Assembly (NCBI GenBank): GCA_938084765.1
Contig: CALKFO010000019.1
Span: 1 to 41,423 of the forward strand
DNA: 41,423 nt
Origin: Candidatus Bipolaricaulota bacterium
GTDB taxonomy: Bacteria; Bipolaricaulota; Bipolaricaulia; Bipolaricaulales; Bipolaricaulaceae
Reading direction: 5' to 3'
The notes below the pieces were generated by a model. That model searched no databases, was not told where the DNA came from, and saw only the letters and a list, made by a program, of their open reading frames with translations. The stretch's first letter is position 1, and each line of letters opens with the position of its first letter. Both the position numbers and the translations under genes were made by a program. Shown here in pieces: positions 15,421 to 23,801 of the stretch.

Positions 15421-16607
15421 TCCACGGTGTACTCCACGATGGTTGCGTCCTCGCCGGCCACAGGAACGCGGAATTTTATCCGTTGGGCGTCGAGGACTTC
15501 ATAAGGCAGTGTGGAGCGCACAATGCGCCAGTACCCGTACAGGGTTTCGATGACTTCCACCTCCACGTCCTCCTTTTTGGCGGAGCGGAGGGCGATGCGC
15601 CATGTCTCGCGAAACAGGTGCTCTCCTAAGCGCTCCCGCTCGACCAAGACGCGCTCGCCCCACAGGTCGAACGCCGTCCCCACCCTGAGCTCCACATCCT
15701 TCCCTTTCGGCGCATGAGGGAGGGTGCTAGCTCCCACGAAGATCCCTTCCGCGTACACGCGCATTTCCCCGCCGGGCAGGACGGTGTCCGGCGCAAAAAG
15801 AAGGCGCACCTCCACGCCGGAGCCGCTCAGGCGATACAACCTTTTGGCGGGAAAGCTTGCGTGCACCAAGGGGATGGCCAACTCTCCCCGGGGGATGTCC
15901 CATAAGCCCGGAAGGTCGTAGCGGTAGTATTCGAAGGCCTCGGCCGGTGCGGCTTCCAGGGCCAAGGGGACCGCTTTGCCCGTTGCGCGCGGACCCCCGA
16001 CCTCCCCAGCCACCAACACGATGGTCGCCCCGGCATAGTCCACCCCGCTTGCATTTTGGATCCAGGCTTTGCCCCAAATGCGCAACTGATCTTCTGTGTA
16101 CTCGGCATCGTAGGCGATCTTCCAGCTGAAGCCGCGGGCCAAAAAGCGAAAGCGCACGGTCCGCTCCCCGGGTGGGGTGGTGCGGTAACGCAGGAGGGCC
16201 TGGGGTGCGGAGCCGGGTTTGGTGTCGACGGCCCCCAACCACTCGTAATCCCGCACGACGACCGTCCCCGCTTCGGTTGCGAGCACAAGCCCTTCCGGGG
16301 CTATGGCGCGCAGGACCCCCCGGAACGTGGCGGTTCTGCTCTGCACCCTGACCTCTTGCCCCACAAGCTGGGCCAGCGACCAGCTCTCGCGGGGAAGAGG
16401 ACGCAGGGCTAGAACCTCCAGCCCCTCCATGGTCAAGGTCTCCCAGAGCGTGTCCTCGGGGAACCCCGAGAGCTCCAGCACCCCTTCCTGGGCCAAGGTC
16501 AGGATGCGGGTTTCTTCCACCAGGGCCAGGCCGGAGGAGTAGAGAACGAGTTTGGTCTGACCCAAGGCGACCAAACTTAATGCCGCCAAAAGCAAAAAGC
16601 TCCACAT
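15408..16607 (-). CDS. DUF4139-type secreted beta-rich protein
   Basis: 399 residues beginning with a signal peptide (MWSFLLLAALSLVALGQ). The first third has a strand-rich SSGLALVEETRILTL, matching the start of DUF4139/COG5316 proteins. The middle holds the characteristic YDAEY...WGKAWIQNASGVDYAGATIVLVAG block, in which newly formed strands precede VAGEVGGP. The C-terminal third (WRIALRSAKKEDVEVEVIETLYG and onward) also fits the family. Members are exported and beta-sandwich-like, with no agreed function. ATG at 16607 is preceded by AGGGGTGATC about 12 bases upstream; the gap to the small gene above it is 40 bases. Its 3' end overlaps the 81-residue gene by 13 bases. Confidence 0.75.
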   Translation of the reverse strand: MWSFLLLAALSLVALGQTKLVLYSSGLALVEETRILTLAQEGVLELSGFPEDTLWETLTMEGLEVLALRPLPRESWSLAQLVGQEVRVQSRTATFRGVLRAIAPEGLVLATEAGTVVVRDYEWLGAVDTKPGSAPQALLRYRTTPPGERTVRFRFLARGFSWKIAYDAEYTEDQLRIWGKAWIQNASGVDYAGATIVLVAGEVGGPRATGKAVPLALEAAPAEAFEYYRYDLPGLWDIPRGELAIPLVHASFPAKRLYRLSGSGVEVRLLFAPDTVLPGGEMRVYAEGIFVGASTLPHAPKGKDVELRVGTAFDLWGERVLVERERLGEHLFRETWRIALRSAKKEDVEVEVIETLYGYWRIVRSTLPYEVLDAQRIKFRVPVAGEDATIVEYTVEWRS

Positions 16608-16647
16608 GGAGAGGGATCACCCCTGCTCATCTTACCCGATTTGGCCG

Positions 16648-16857
16648 TCACTCCCCGAGCTCTTCCAGCTCGCGCTTTACGGCCGCGATCTCCTCCTCCA
16701 CATCCTTTTTGTGGCGTTCGAGCTCCTCGAGGTAGTCGCGGAGGAAGCGGCGATACTCCTCCCGGCTCCACCACGGGCCGAAGCGTGCGGGGCCGAACCG
16801 GAAGAAGAAAAACGGCGGAAATCCTAAGCCAAACGCCCCATAGCGCCACCAGCGCAC
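16648..16857 (-). CDS. Small aromatic-headed coiled-coil protein (DUF5320-like architecture)
   Basis: 69 residues. Residues 1-31 are extraordinarily rich in Phe, Trp, Arg and Gly (RWWRYGAFG, PPFFFFRFG, FGPWWS); residues 32-69 form a highly charged coiled coil (YLEELERHKKDVEEEIAAV). This head-and-coil plan resembles the small DUF5320-type proteins of anaerobes and thermophiles, which have no known function; I cannot align it further. The start is GTG at 16857, with GGAGGTGAT 6 bases upstream; an in-frame GTG at 16866 would sit inside that Shine-Dalgarno. It follows hflX by 16 bases and has its own candidate -10 box, TATCAT, inside the last hflX codons. Confidence 0.65.
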   Translation of the reverse strand: MRWWRYGAFGLGFPPFFFFRFGPARFGPWWSREEYRRFLRDYLEELERHKKDVEEEIAAVKRELEELGE

Positions 16858-16873
16858 AGGGATCACCTCCCGG

Positions 16874-18058
16874 TCAATGATACCGGGTGAGGGCAGGAGC
16901 CTTGTGGGGGAGGAGCTCTGCCATGAGCTTGCGGAGTTCGTCCACGTTCTCCCCGGTCTTTGCGGACAGGAGGATGCCCGGTTGGGCCTCCCCAAGGAGC
17001 GTTTCCGCCCGCCTCCAGGCCTCCGGGGTGGTGAGGAGATCCAACTTGTTGAGGACGTACACCACAGGGGGGCGCGGATCCTCGGGCTTCAGGATTTGGG
17101 TGAACACGACATGGCGCACCACCGCCAACTGGAGGGAAGCCGCGGGCGAGGCGGCATCGATCACAAAAAGGAGCAGGTCCGCTTCGCGCACGGCTTCCAG
17201 GGTGGCGTGGAAGGCGGGGATGAGCTGCGGCGGCAGATCCCGGATGAAGCCCACGGTGTCCGTGACCAGGGCCATGCGTCCGTCGGGAAGGAGGGTGCGG
17301 CGCACTTTGGTGTCCAAGGTGGCGAAAAGCTGGTCGGCCACGAGGGCTCCCCCTCGGGTGAGGGCGTTGAACAGGGTGGACTTTCCGGAGTTGGTGTAGC
17401 CCACGAGGGCGACCTCGGGGGGGCCGAAGCGGCGGCGCTTGGCCCGCCGGATTTCCCGGGCCCGCGCGGCCTCCTTGAGCTCGCGCTCCAAGGCCTGGAT
17501 GCGGCGGCGAATGGCCCGCCGGCTCTGCTCCAGGCGCGTTTCTCCAGGGCCCATCGTGCCCACAATGCCGCCGGGATCGGACAAGGCCTTGCCCCAACCG
17601 CGCAGGCGCGGAAGAAGGTATTGCAGCTGCGCTAGCTCCACGGCGAGCGCGGCCTCCTTCGTGCCCGCATGCAAAGCGAAGATGTCCAGGATCAGCTGAG
17701 ATCGGTCGATGATCTTGAGGCCGGTGAACTCCTCGAGGTTTCGGGCTTGAGCCGGGCTGAGCTCCACCCCGAAGATGAGGGTGTCAGCGCCGTGTCTGCG
17801 GGCGAGCTCCAGGACCTCCGCGACCTTCCCCTTCCCGATGTAGGTGGCCGGATCCGGGCGGTCGCGCCGCTGGAGGGCGGTGCCCACCACGTGGACGCCG
17901 GCGGTCCAGGCCAGAGCTGCGAGCTCCGCCAGCCGCTCCTGAGGGTCAGCCCCAGGAGGGGTGACCTCGACCAGGATGGCCCGTTCGCCCCCGTAGATGC
18001 GGGCTCGGAGCCCCAGGTAGTCCTCGATGACCAGGCGTTTTAATCCCGCTCTTCCCAT
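16874..18058 (-). CDS. hflX: Ribosome-associated GTPase HflX
   Basis: GTPase that binds and splits stalled or stress-inactivated ribosomes. 394 residues with the N-terminal HflX domain, including the glycine-rich segment YIGKGKVAEV at ~73-82 and the RLRGWGKALS...GTMGPGETRLE linker, then a coiled region, then the G domain: G1 is GYTNSGKST at 220-228, G3 is DTVGFIRDLP and G4 is NKLD. ATG at 18058 lies 19 bases inside the murA 3' end, so the two are coupled. A short C-terminal tail ends ...ALTRYH, with the candidate -10 box of the next gene in the last codons. Confidence 0.95.
   Translation of the reverse strand: MGRAGLKRLVIEDYLGLRARIYGGERAILVEVTPPGADPQERLAELAALAWTAGVHVVGTALQRRDRPDPATYIGKGKVAEVLELARRHGADTLIFGVELSPAQARNLEEFTGLKIIDRSQLILDIFALHAGTKEAALAVELAQLQYLLPRLRGWGKALSDPGGIVGTMGPGETRLEQSRRAIRRRIQALERELKEAARAREIRRAKRRRFGPPEVALVGYTNSGKSTLFNALTRGGALVADQLFATLDTKVRRTLLPDGRMALVTDTVGFIRDLPPQLIPAFHATLEAVREADLLLFVIDAASPAASLQLAVVRHVVFTQILKPEDPRPPVVYVLNKLDLLTTPEAWRRAETLLGEAQPGILLSAKTGENVDELRKLMAELLPHKAPALTRYH
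16877..16882 (-). promoter_or_regulatory. Candidate -10 box in the hflX tail
   Basis: TATCAT on the minus strand is formed by the last two codons of hflX (Tyr-His), directly before its TGA. It lies 19 bases before the GTG of the small coiled-coil gene, whose leader would include GGAGGTGAT. It could give that gene separate expression from within the operon. Confidence 0.35.
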
Positions 18059-19284
18059 ACTTGGGCGCCCAGGGCCCGAAGCTTCTCCGCCAGGTTTTCA
18101 TAGCCCCGGGCCAGGTGGTGGTCGCCGCCGATGAAGCTTACCCCTTCGGCGGCCAACGCGGCCAGGACCAGGGCTGCGCCGGCCCGGATGTCCGTGGCCT
18201 CCACCCGGGCCCCCCGCAGCCGCTCCACGCCCTCCACCACGAGCACATTGCCTGTGACCTGGATTTTCGCGCCCATCTGCAGAAGCGGCTCCACGTGGCC
18301 GAACCGCGCGGCGTACACGGTTTCCGTGATCGTGGAGCGGCCCTCGGCGCGGGCCAACAGGGCCACCATGGGCGGCTGGAGGTCCGTGGGGAAGCCCGGA
18401 TAGGGCCAGGTCCGGAAATCCACGGCCTTGGGCCGCTGGGGGCCCTCCACCTCCACCCAATCTGGCCCCACCTCCACGGCCGCGCCCGCCAGCGTCAAGC
18501 GGTCCACCAGAGCCCAAAGATGTTCGGGGCACGCGGCGAGGGCCCGTACCCGTCCCCCGGTGATGGCGCCCGCCAAAAGGTAGGTGCCCGCCTCAATGCG
18601 ATCGGGAATGATCGAGTGTTCGGCTCCCCCCAGCTTGGCGCACCCCTGGATGATCACGCGGTCCATTTCCCAGCGCACTGGGGCGCCCATCTCCGTGAGA
18701 AGGGCGGCCAATTCCACCACCTCGGGTTCGCGGGCTGGGTTCACCACCACGGTTTTGCCGCGGGCCAGGGCGCCCGCCAAAAGAAGTTGTTCCGTGGCGC
18801 CCACGGAGGGGAAATCCAGGTAGATCGTGGTGCCCTGGAGGTGGCGAGCGTGGGCATGCACGGCGCCGTGGTGCAGTTCCACCTGGGCGCCGAGCCGGGC
18901 CAGGCCGTGCAAATGGAAATCGACGGGCCGGGGACCTAAGGCGCAGCCGCCCGGCAGGGCCACCCGGGCCCTGCCCATCCGGGCCACCAGCGGTCCCAGG
19001 ACCAAAAAGGAAGCGCGCATCCTCTGGACGAGCTCAGCGGGGGCCTCCGGGCACAGTTCCTCGCCACCCCAGATCCGCAGGATCCCGTTCTCCCAGTGAA
19101 CCTCCTTGCCCAAGGCCCGCACGAGCTCCACTGCCGTTTCCACGTCCAAAAGCCGGGGAACATTGCGAAGGATTAAGGGCTCAGGGGTCAACAGGCTGGC
19201 GAAGATCGCGGGGAGGGCGGCGTTCTTGGCGCCGGAGATCCTCACCTCTCCCTGAAGCCTATTCCCGCCCAGGATGCGGATCAC
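18040..19284 (-). CDS. murA: UDP-N-acetylglucosamine 1-carboxyvinyltransferase MurA
   Basis: First committed step of peptidoglycan synthesis: adds enolpyruvate from PEP to UDP-GlcNAc in the cytoplasm. 414 residues, normal length. The N-terminus GEVRISGAKNAALP is the substrate-binding motif, the catalytic loop is ALPGGCALGPRP with Cys114 (so fosfomycin sensitivity is expected for this residue), and FPTDLQPPMVAL and DIRAGAALVLAAL are in the second half. GTG at 19284 overlaps the stop of the LysM/M23 gene as GTGA. The two adjacent envelope genes plus rho form the core of the operon. No unusual residues were seen. Confidence 0.95.
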   Translation of the reverse strand: MIRILGGNRLQGEVRISGAKNAALPAIFASLLTPEPLILRNVPRLLDVETAVELVRALGKEVHWENGILRIWGGEELCPEAPAELVQRMRASFLVLGPLVARMGRARVALPGGCALGPRPVDFHLHGLARLGAQVELHHGAVHAHARHLQGTTIYLDFPSVGATEQLLLAGALARGKTVVVNPAREPEVVELAALLTEMGAPVRWEMDRVIIQGCAKLGGAEHSIIPDRIEAGTYLLAGAITGGRVRALAACPEHLWALVDRLTLAGAAVEVGPDWVEVEGPQRPKAVDFRTWPYPGFPTDLQPPMVALLARAEGRSTITETVYAARFGHVEPLLQMGAKIQVTGNVLVVEGVERLRGARVEATDIRAGAALVLAALAAEGVSFIGGDHHLARGYENLAEKLRALGAQVWEERD

Positions 19285-20099
19285 GGCAGGAGAGGCCGGG
19301 GATCCACAGGGGTGCCGAGGTACCGCACCTCAAAATGAAGATGGGGACCGGTGGAAAGGCCGGTGTTTCCGGATAGGGCGATCACATCCCCCGCTTGTAC
19401 GTAGTGGCCCGGGCTCACCAGGACCTTGGAGAGGTGGCCGTAGTAGGTTTCGTAGCCGTTTTCATGGTCGATGATCACCAGGAGGCCGAAGCCTCCCTCC
19501 CAGCCGGCCACGGTGACGCGACCTGGGGCCGCGGCCCGCACGGGTGTGCCCTCCGCCACCGCGATGTCGATTCCCGTGTGGAAGGAGGGGACGTTGTAGA
19601 TGGGATGGATGCGGGGGCCAAACCCCGAGGAGATGGGGCCCCGCACGGGCCACTGGAGCCCGCTCCCCTGGAAAGAGGCCAGGGGCACCGTTTTGGGCTC
19701 AGGGACGAACAGCCGCGCCCCCACTTGGGGCTCTCCCCGGAGGTTGTTGGCCTGACGCAGGCTTTCCGCGCTGACCCCGTAAGCCCTGGCGATGGCATCC
19801 AAGGTCTCCCCGGGCTTCACCGTGTGCAGAACCCCATCCTTGAGGATGATGAGCTGTTGTCCGGGGTAAATCGTGGTGGAGGTGAGGCCATTGCTGGCCA
19901 TGATCCAGGCCACCGGGACACCGAAGCGGGAAGCGATGGCACTCAAAGTGTCTCCGGCCCGGACTTGATAGACGCTGACGTGCGCGGAGAGGCTGGGCAG
20001 GGTCTGGGCGGGTCCCCCCTGTTCGGGCTGCAACGCCCAGGGCACGAACAGGAGGGGCAAACACAGGGCCAAGACCGCCCAAAGCCAGAGGTTATTCAC
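19281..20099 (-). CDS. Secreted murein peptidase with two LysM domains and an M23 (LytM) domain
   Basis: 272 residues. An N-terminal hydrophobic segment (NLWLWAVLALCLPLLFVPWAL) acts as signal or anchor. It is followed by two LysM repeats, YQVRAGDTLSAIASRFG... and HTVKPGETLDAIARAYG..., which bind peptidoglycan. The C-terminal M23 domain keeps the zinc ligands: GPRIHPIYNVPSFHTGID (HxxxD) and HLHFEV (HxH). A separate HLS motif (YYGHLSKVLV) is present. It is therefore probably an active metallo-endopeptidase that cleaves cell-wall cross-links, working beside MurA. GTG at 20099 overlaps the rho stop by 8 bases and no other start gives a sensible signal. Confidence 0.9.
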   Translation of the reverse strand: MNNLWLWAVLALCLPLLFVPWALQPEQGGPAQTLPSLSAHVSVYQVRAGDTLSAIASRFGVPVAWIMASNGLTSTTIYPGQQLIILKDGVLHTVKPGETLDAIARAYGVSAESLRQANNLRGEPQVGARLFVPEPKTVPLASFQGSGLQWPVRGPISSGFGPRIHPIYNVPSFHTGIDIAVAEGTPVRAAAPGRVTVAGWEGGFGLLVIIDHENGYETYYGHLSKVLVSPGHYVQAGDVIALSGNTGLSTGPHLHFEVRYLGTPVDPRPLLP

Positions 20100-21339
20100 T
20101 GTTCATCAGCTCCAGGAACTGTTTGTTCGTCTTTGTCCGTTCCATGCGCTGCTTGATGAACTCCAGGGCCACCCCTGGATCCGGCATCTCGGAGATGAGC
20201 TTACGCAGGATCCACACCCGGCGAAGGACATCTGGCTCAAGGAGGAGTTCCTCTTTTCTTGTGCCGGACTGGATGAGATCGATGGCCGGAAAGATTCGGC
20301 GGTTGGCGAGGTCCCGGTTGAGCACAAGCTCCATGTTCCCCGTGCCCTTGAACTCCTCGAACACCACCTGGTCCAGGCGTGAGCCGGTGTCGATGAGGGC
20401 CGTGGCGATGATGGTGAGGGATCCCCCCTCCTCGATGTTGCGGGCCGCGCCGAAGAACTCCTTGGGTTTGTACAGGGCTGTAGGGTCGATGCCGCCGGAA
20501 AGGAGCTTGCCCGAGGGGGTGATGGAGAGGTTGTAGGCCCGGGCCAGACGCGTAAGGGAGTCCATGAGGATCACCACGTCGTACCCCACCTCCACCAGGC
20601 GCTTGGCCTCGGCGGTGACCAGCTCCGCCAGCTTCGTGTGATGCTGGGGCTCCATGTCGAAGGTGGCGGCAATGACCTCCGCCCGCTTCACCGAGCGCTT
20701 GAAATCCGTGACCTCCTCCGGCCGCTCGTCCACCAGGAGAATGAGCAGCTTGATGTCCGGGTAGTTCGCCTCCAGCCCCTGGGCGATGTGTTTGAGCAGG
20801 GTGGTCTTGCCGGCCTTGGGCGGGGACACGATGAGCCCGCGCTGCCCCTTCCCAATGGGGGCGAAAAGATCGATCATGCGGGTGGAAAGCTCCTCGGGAT
20901 CGTGCTCCAGAACGTACTGCTGGTTGGGATGGAGGGGGGTCAGCTGGGAGAAGTCCTTGCGCTTCCGCACGGTTTCCGGGTCGAGGCCGTTCACCTCTTC
21001 CACGCGCAGGAGCGCAAAGTACCGCTCGCCTTCCCGCGGCGGGCGCACCGGCCCCCTCACGATGTCCCCATCCTTCAGGGCGAACTTGCGAATTTGGGAA
21101 GGGGAGACGTACACGTCATACCGACTGGGAAGACAGGATTTATCCCGGAGGAATCCGTAGCCGTCGGGCATGATCTCCAGGACCCCCACGACGGTGAGCT
21201 CCTGGCGGTCGGCCAAGGCCCGCATCACCGCCATCTCCAGCTCCGTTGGGGAGAGCTCCGCACTTCCGTCTACCCCCAGCTTTTCCGCGAGCTCCACGAT
21301 CTTTTCGTGCCCGAGGGCGCGGATCTCGCTGATCTCCAT
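20092..21339 (-). CDS. rho: Transcription termination factor Rho
   Basis: Hexameric RNA helicase/ATPase that terminates untranslated transcripts. 415 residues. The N-terminal helical domain is followed by an OB fold (YGFLRD...YVSPSQIRKFALKDGDIVRG), RNA-binding and primary-site residues, then the ATPase core: Walker A SPPKAGKTTLL at ~172-182, Walker B VVILMDSLTRLARAYN, and the Q and R loops (GSRLDQVVFEEFKGTGN). ATG at 21339 is preceded by GAGGTGAGGG; the frame extends 15 codons upstream into the GT2 gene without similarity. In such a compact genome Rho would matter for polarity. It is cotranscribed with a GT2 gene and peptidoglycan genes. Confidence 0.96.
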   Translation of the reverse strand: MEISEIRALGHEKIVELAEKLGVDGSAELSPTELEMAVMRALADRQELTVVGVLEIMPDGYGFLRDKSCLPSRYDVYVSPSQIRKFALKDGDIVRGPVRPPREGERYFALLRVEEVNGLDPETVRKRKDFSQLTPLHPNQQYVLEHDPEELSTRMIDLFAPIGKGQRGLIVSPPKAGKTTLLKHIAQGLEANYPDIKLLILLVDERPEEVTDFKRSVKRAEVIAATFDMEPQHHTKLAELVTAEAKRLVEVGYDVVILMDSLTRLARAYNLSITPSGKLLSGGIDPTALYKPKEFFGAARNIEEGGSLTIIATALIDTGSRLDQVVFEEFKGTGNMELVLNRDLANRRIFPAIDLIQSGTRKEELLLEPDVLRRVWILRKLISEMPDPGVALEFIKQRMERTKTNKQFLELMNSE

Positions 21340-21352
21340 AGCCCTCACCTCG

Positions 21353-21988
21353 CTAGAGCTTTCGGAACAGGGATCGCACGACATCGGCGTACATGCTCAA
21401 GCGGTCCCGCAATCCCCACCACAACCCATATTTCTCCTCTTTCCGCACGTGGCTGACCCCCTCCCAGATCACGGTCTTCTGGCGCCAGCCCTCGCGAAAG
21501 GCGAGCTTTGTGATCGCGGTTTCCACGCCGAAGTTGGTTTCCTCGGCCGCCGCGGCGACCTTTTCCCACAGGGCGCGGGACATGATGCGTTGGCCGGAAA
21601 GGAAGGGCACGACCCGCTGGGAGAGATCGGTCGCTGGGCGGCCCTTGCGGAACACGGCGATCACCACCTCCGCATCCCTCTTTTGGTAGGCGCGCACCAA
21701 ATCCTCCACGTGTTTGGGGGTGAGTCCCGTGAGGTCAGCGTCCAAGAAGAGCAGCACATCTCCACTTGCCTCCCGGGCTCCTGCGGCCAGCGCCGCACCC
21801 TTGCCCCTGTTTTCGGGAAGCCGCACCACCTTCACCCCGTAGCGCGCGGCCACCGCTGCCGTCGCGTCGGTGGAGCCGTCGTCGACCACAATGACCTCGT
21901 GCACGGAAGGGGCGGCCAAAACCGGCTCCAAGACGGCGCCGATGCGTGCGGCTTCGTTATAAGCGGGGATGACGACGGAAACCTTCAT
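21353..21988 (-). CDS. GT2-family glycosyltransferase (DPM1/GpgS-like, soluble)
   Basis: 211 residues of a GT-A domain: VVIPAYNEAARIGAVL, VVDDGSTDAT, PENRGKGAALAAG and the DXD segment FLDADLTGLT. No membrane helices are visible and the C-terminus is a short basic, amphipathic region (RLSMYADVVRSLFRKL) that may sit on the membrane. The plan fits polyprenyl-phosphate mannosyl/glucosyl transferases or GpgS-like enzymes, but with no TM tail. It is the promoter-proximal gene of the 13-kb operon that contains rho, murA and hflX; its ATG at 21988 comes after a consensus promoter. Donor sugar not determined. Confidence 0.85.
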   Translation of the reverse strand: MKVSVVIPAYNEAARIGAVLEPVLAAPSVHEVIVVDDGSTDATAAVAARYGVKVVRLPENRGKGAALAAGAREASGDVLLFLDADLTGLTPKHVEDLVRAYQKRDAEVVIAVFRKGRPATDLSQRVVPFLSGQRIMSRALWEKVAAAAEETNFGVETAITKLAFREGWRQKTVIWEGVSHVRKEEKYGLWWGLRDRLSMYADVVRSLFRKL

Positions 21989-22018
21989 CTGGGCAAGAAC
22001 CCGCGATCCTGCCTGTGC

Positions 22019-22047
22019 ACTATACCGCGGCTGGGGGGCTTCGTCAA
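22019..22047 (-). promoter_or_regulatory. Sigma70-type promoter of the GT2-rho-murA operon
   Basis: TTGACG (complement of 22042-22047), a 17-base spacer and TATAGT (complement of 22019-22024) form the best promoter in the window. The -35 contains the TGA stop of proS. The leader to ATG 21988 is about 25 bases. Confidence 0.75.
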
Positions 22048-23765
22048 CGGCTTTGGCCCAAAAGCTCGTGTACGGCCGCCACCACCGGGGCAGGCCGCGC
22101 TTCCACTTCGCGTTTCTCCCCGTCCTTTCGGCGTTCCAACTCCACGCGGTTTTGGGCGGCTGCCCGCGGCCCCACCACCACCAGCACAGGGATCCCCCAC
22201 AATTTCGCGTCGTGGAACTTCTCGCCCGCGCTTTGGTCCCGGTCGTCCAGCAACACCTCCAGCCCGGCCTGGGCCAGGCCGCGGGCCAGCTGCTCCCCCA
22301 GGGCCAGGAGCTCCGGCCGCCGGGGATCCAACACGCTCACGATCACGTGGAAGGGCGCAAGGTTCGTGGGCCAGATGATGCCCTCCTCGTCGTGGTGGGC
22401 CTCGATGACGGCGGCGAGGAGCCGGCCCACCCCGATCCCGTAGCAGCCCATGATGAGGGGCTTGGGTTTCCCCTCCCGGTCGAGGAAGGTGGCGCCCATG
22501 GCCTCCGAATATTTCGTGCCCAGCTTGAAGATGTGGCCAAGTTCGATGGCCCGATGTACGGAGAGGCGTCCGCCGCAGCGGGGGCACCGATCGCCCTCCC
22601 GCGCCTTGGCCACATCGGCCACAAGATCCGCCCGAAAGTCCCGGGGGAAATTGACGTTTTTGAGGTGGAAGCCCGCGCGATTCGCGCCGGCCACGAGGTT
22701 CCGGGCCTTGGGGATGGAATCGTCCACCACCACCTTCACCCCGGTGCGGCGGATGCCGATGGGCGAGGCGTAGCCGGGAACAGCCCCGCAGGCGGCGATC
22801 TCCTCCTCGGTGGCGGGCCAAAGCTCCGCGCTGCCCACCGCCCGGGCCAGCTTGGTCTCGTTGACCTCGAGGTCCCCGCGGATGACCACGAACACGAGTT
22901 CCCTGGGGGTCCGGTAGAACACGGCTTTGGCGGTTTTGCGGGTGGGCACGCCCAGGAAGTGGGCCACGGCTTCAATGGTGTAGCAGCCGGGCGTGGCCAC
23001 CTCCTCCAGGGGGAGCAGGGGCTCGGGCGGGTCCTCGTCCTTCAGCCCCACCGCGCCCTCAAGGTTGGCCGCGTAGTCCTTGTTCTCGCACTGGATGAAC
23101 GCATCCTCCCCGTAGGGGCTGGGGAGCATGAACTCGTGGGACTCCGACCCGCCCATGAGGCCGGGGTCAGCCTCCACCGGCACGACCTCCAGGCCACAGC
23201 GCTGGAAGATGTTGAGGTAGGCCTGGTAGACTTTGCGGTAGAACTGGTCCAGGTCCTCTTTGGACTCGTGGAAGCTGTAGCCGTCCTTCATGGTGAACTC
23301 GCGGGCCCGCACCAGCCCCCCACGGGGACGGGGTTCGTCCCGGAATTTGGTCTGAATTTGGTAGAACATGAGAGGGAGCTGCCGCCACGAGCGGATTTCT
23401 TTGCGGGCGATGTCGGTGATGACCTCCTCATGGGTGGGGCCGAGGACCATTTCCCGGCCGGCGCGATCCCGAAACCGGCCAAGGATGGGGCCAAAGTCCT
23501 GAAGACGGCCGGTCTCCATCCACAGCTCCGCGGGATGCACCATGGGCATGGTGATCTCCATCCCGCCGATGGCGTCCATTTCCTCACGGATGATGGCCTC
23601 GATCTTATGGAGAACACGCCGAGCCAGGGGGAGGTAGGTGTAGATCCCGGCCGCGAGCTTCCGAATCATCCCCGCCCGCAGCATGAGCTTGTGGCTGGGA
23701 AGCTCGGCCTCCGCGGGGTCCTCCTTCCACGTGGGCAGAAAATACTGGGTCGCCCGGATCAGCAT
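22044..23765 (-). CDS. proS: Prolyl-tRNA synthetase (bacterial type with editing insert)
   Basis: Charges tRNA-Pro; 573 residues with the ProX-like editing insertion between motifs 2 and 3. Motif 2 is visible as FRDEPRPRGGLVRAREFTMKD and motif 3 as GCYGIGVGRLLAAVIE, followed by the anticodon-binding domain. The start is ATG at 23765 (MLIRATQYF...); 12 further upstream codons are open but lie in the helicase gene. There is no Shine-Dalgarno; a -10 box, TAATCT, ends 7 bases before this ATG. The gene is the last of the minus-strand chain from miaB, but the intact promoter lets it be expressed independently. Confidence 0.95.
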   Translation of the reverse strand: MLIRATQYFLPTWKEDPAEAELPSHKLMLRAGMIRKLAAGIYTYLPLARRVLHKIEAIIREEMDAIGGMEITMPMVHPAELWMETGRLQDFGPILGRFRDRAGREMVLGPTHEEVITDIARKEIRSWRQLPLMFYQIQTKFRDEPRPRGGLVRAREFTMKDGYSFHESKEDLDQFYRKVYQAYLNIFQRCGLEVVPVEADPGLMGGSESHEFMLPSPYGEDAFIQCENKDYAANLEGAVGLKDEDPPEPLLPLEEVATPGCYTIEAVAHFLGVPTRKTAKAVFYRTPRELVFVVIRGDLEVNETKLARAVGSAELWPATEEEIAACGAVPGYASPIGIRRTGVKVVVDDSIPKARNLVAGANRAGFHLKNVNFPRDFRADLVADVAKAREGDRCPRCGGRLSVHRAIELGHIFKLGTKYSEAMGATFLDREGKPKPLIMGCYGIGVGRLLAAVIEAHHDEEGIIWPTNLAPFHVIVSVLDPRRPELLALGEQLARGLAQAGLEVLLDDRDQSAGEKFHDAKLWGIPVLVVVGPRAAAQNRVELERRKDGEKREVEARPAPVVAAVHELLGQSR

Positions 23766-23772
23766 GGGTGGG

Positions 23773-23801
23773 AGATTACCGAAAGACTTGGGCCAAGACA
23801 A
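23773..23801 (-). promoter_or_regulatory. Leaderless promoter of proS, overlapping the helicase stop
   Basis: TTGTCT (complement of 23796-23801), 17 bases, TAATCT (complement of 23773-23778), then 7 bases to the ATG at 23765. The TAA of the -10 is the stop codon of the upstream helicase gene. Confidence 0.55.
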
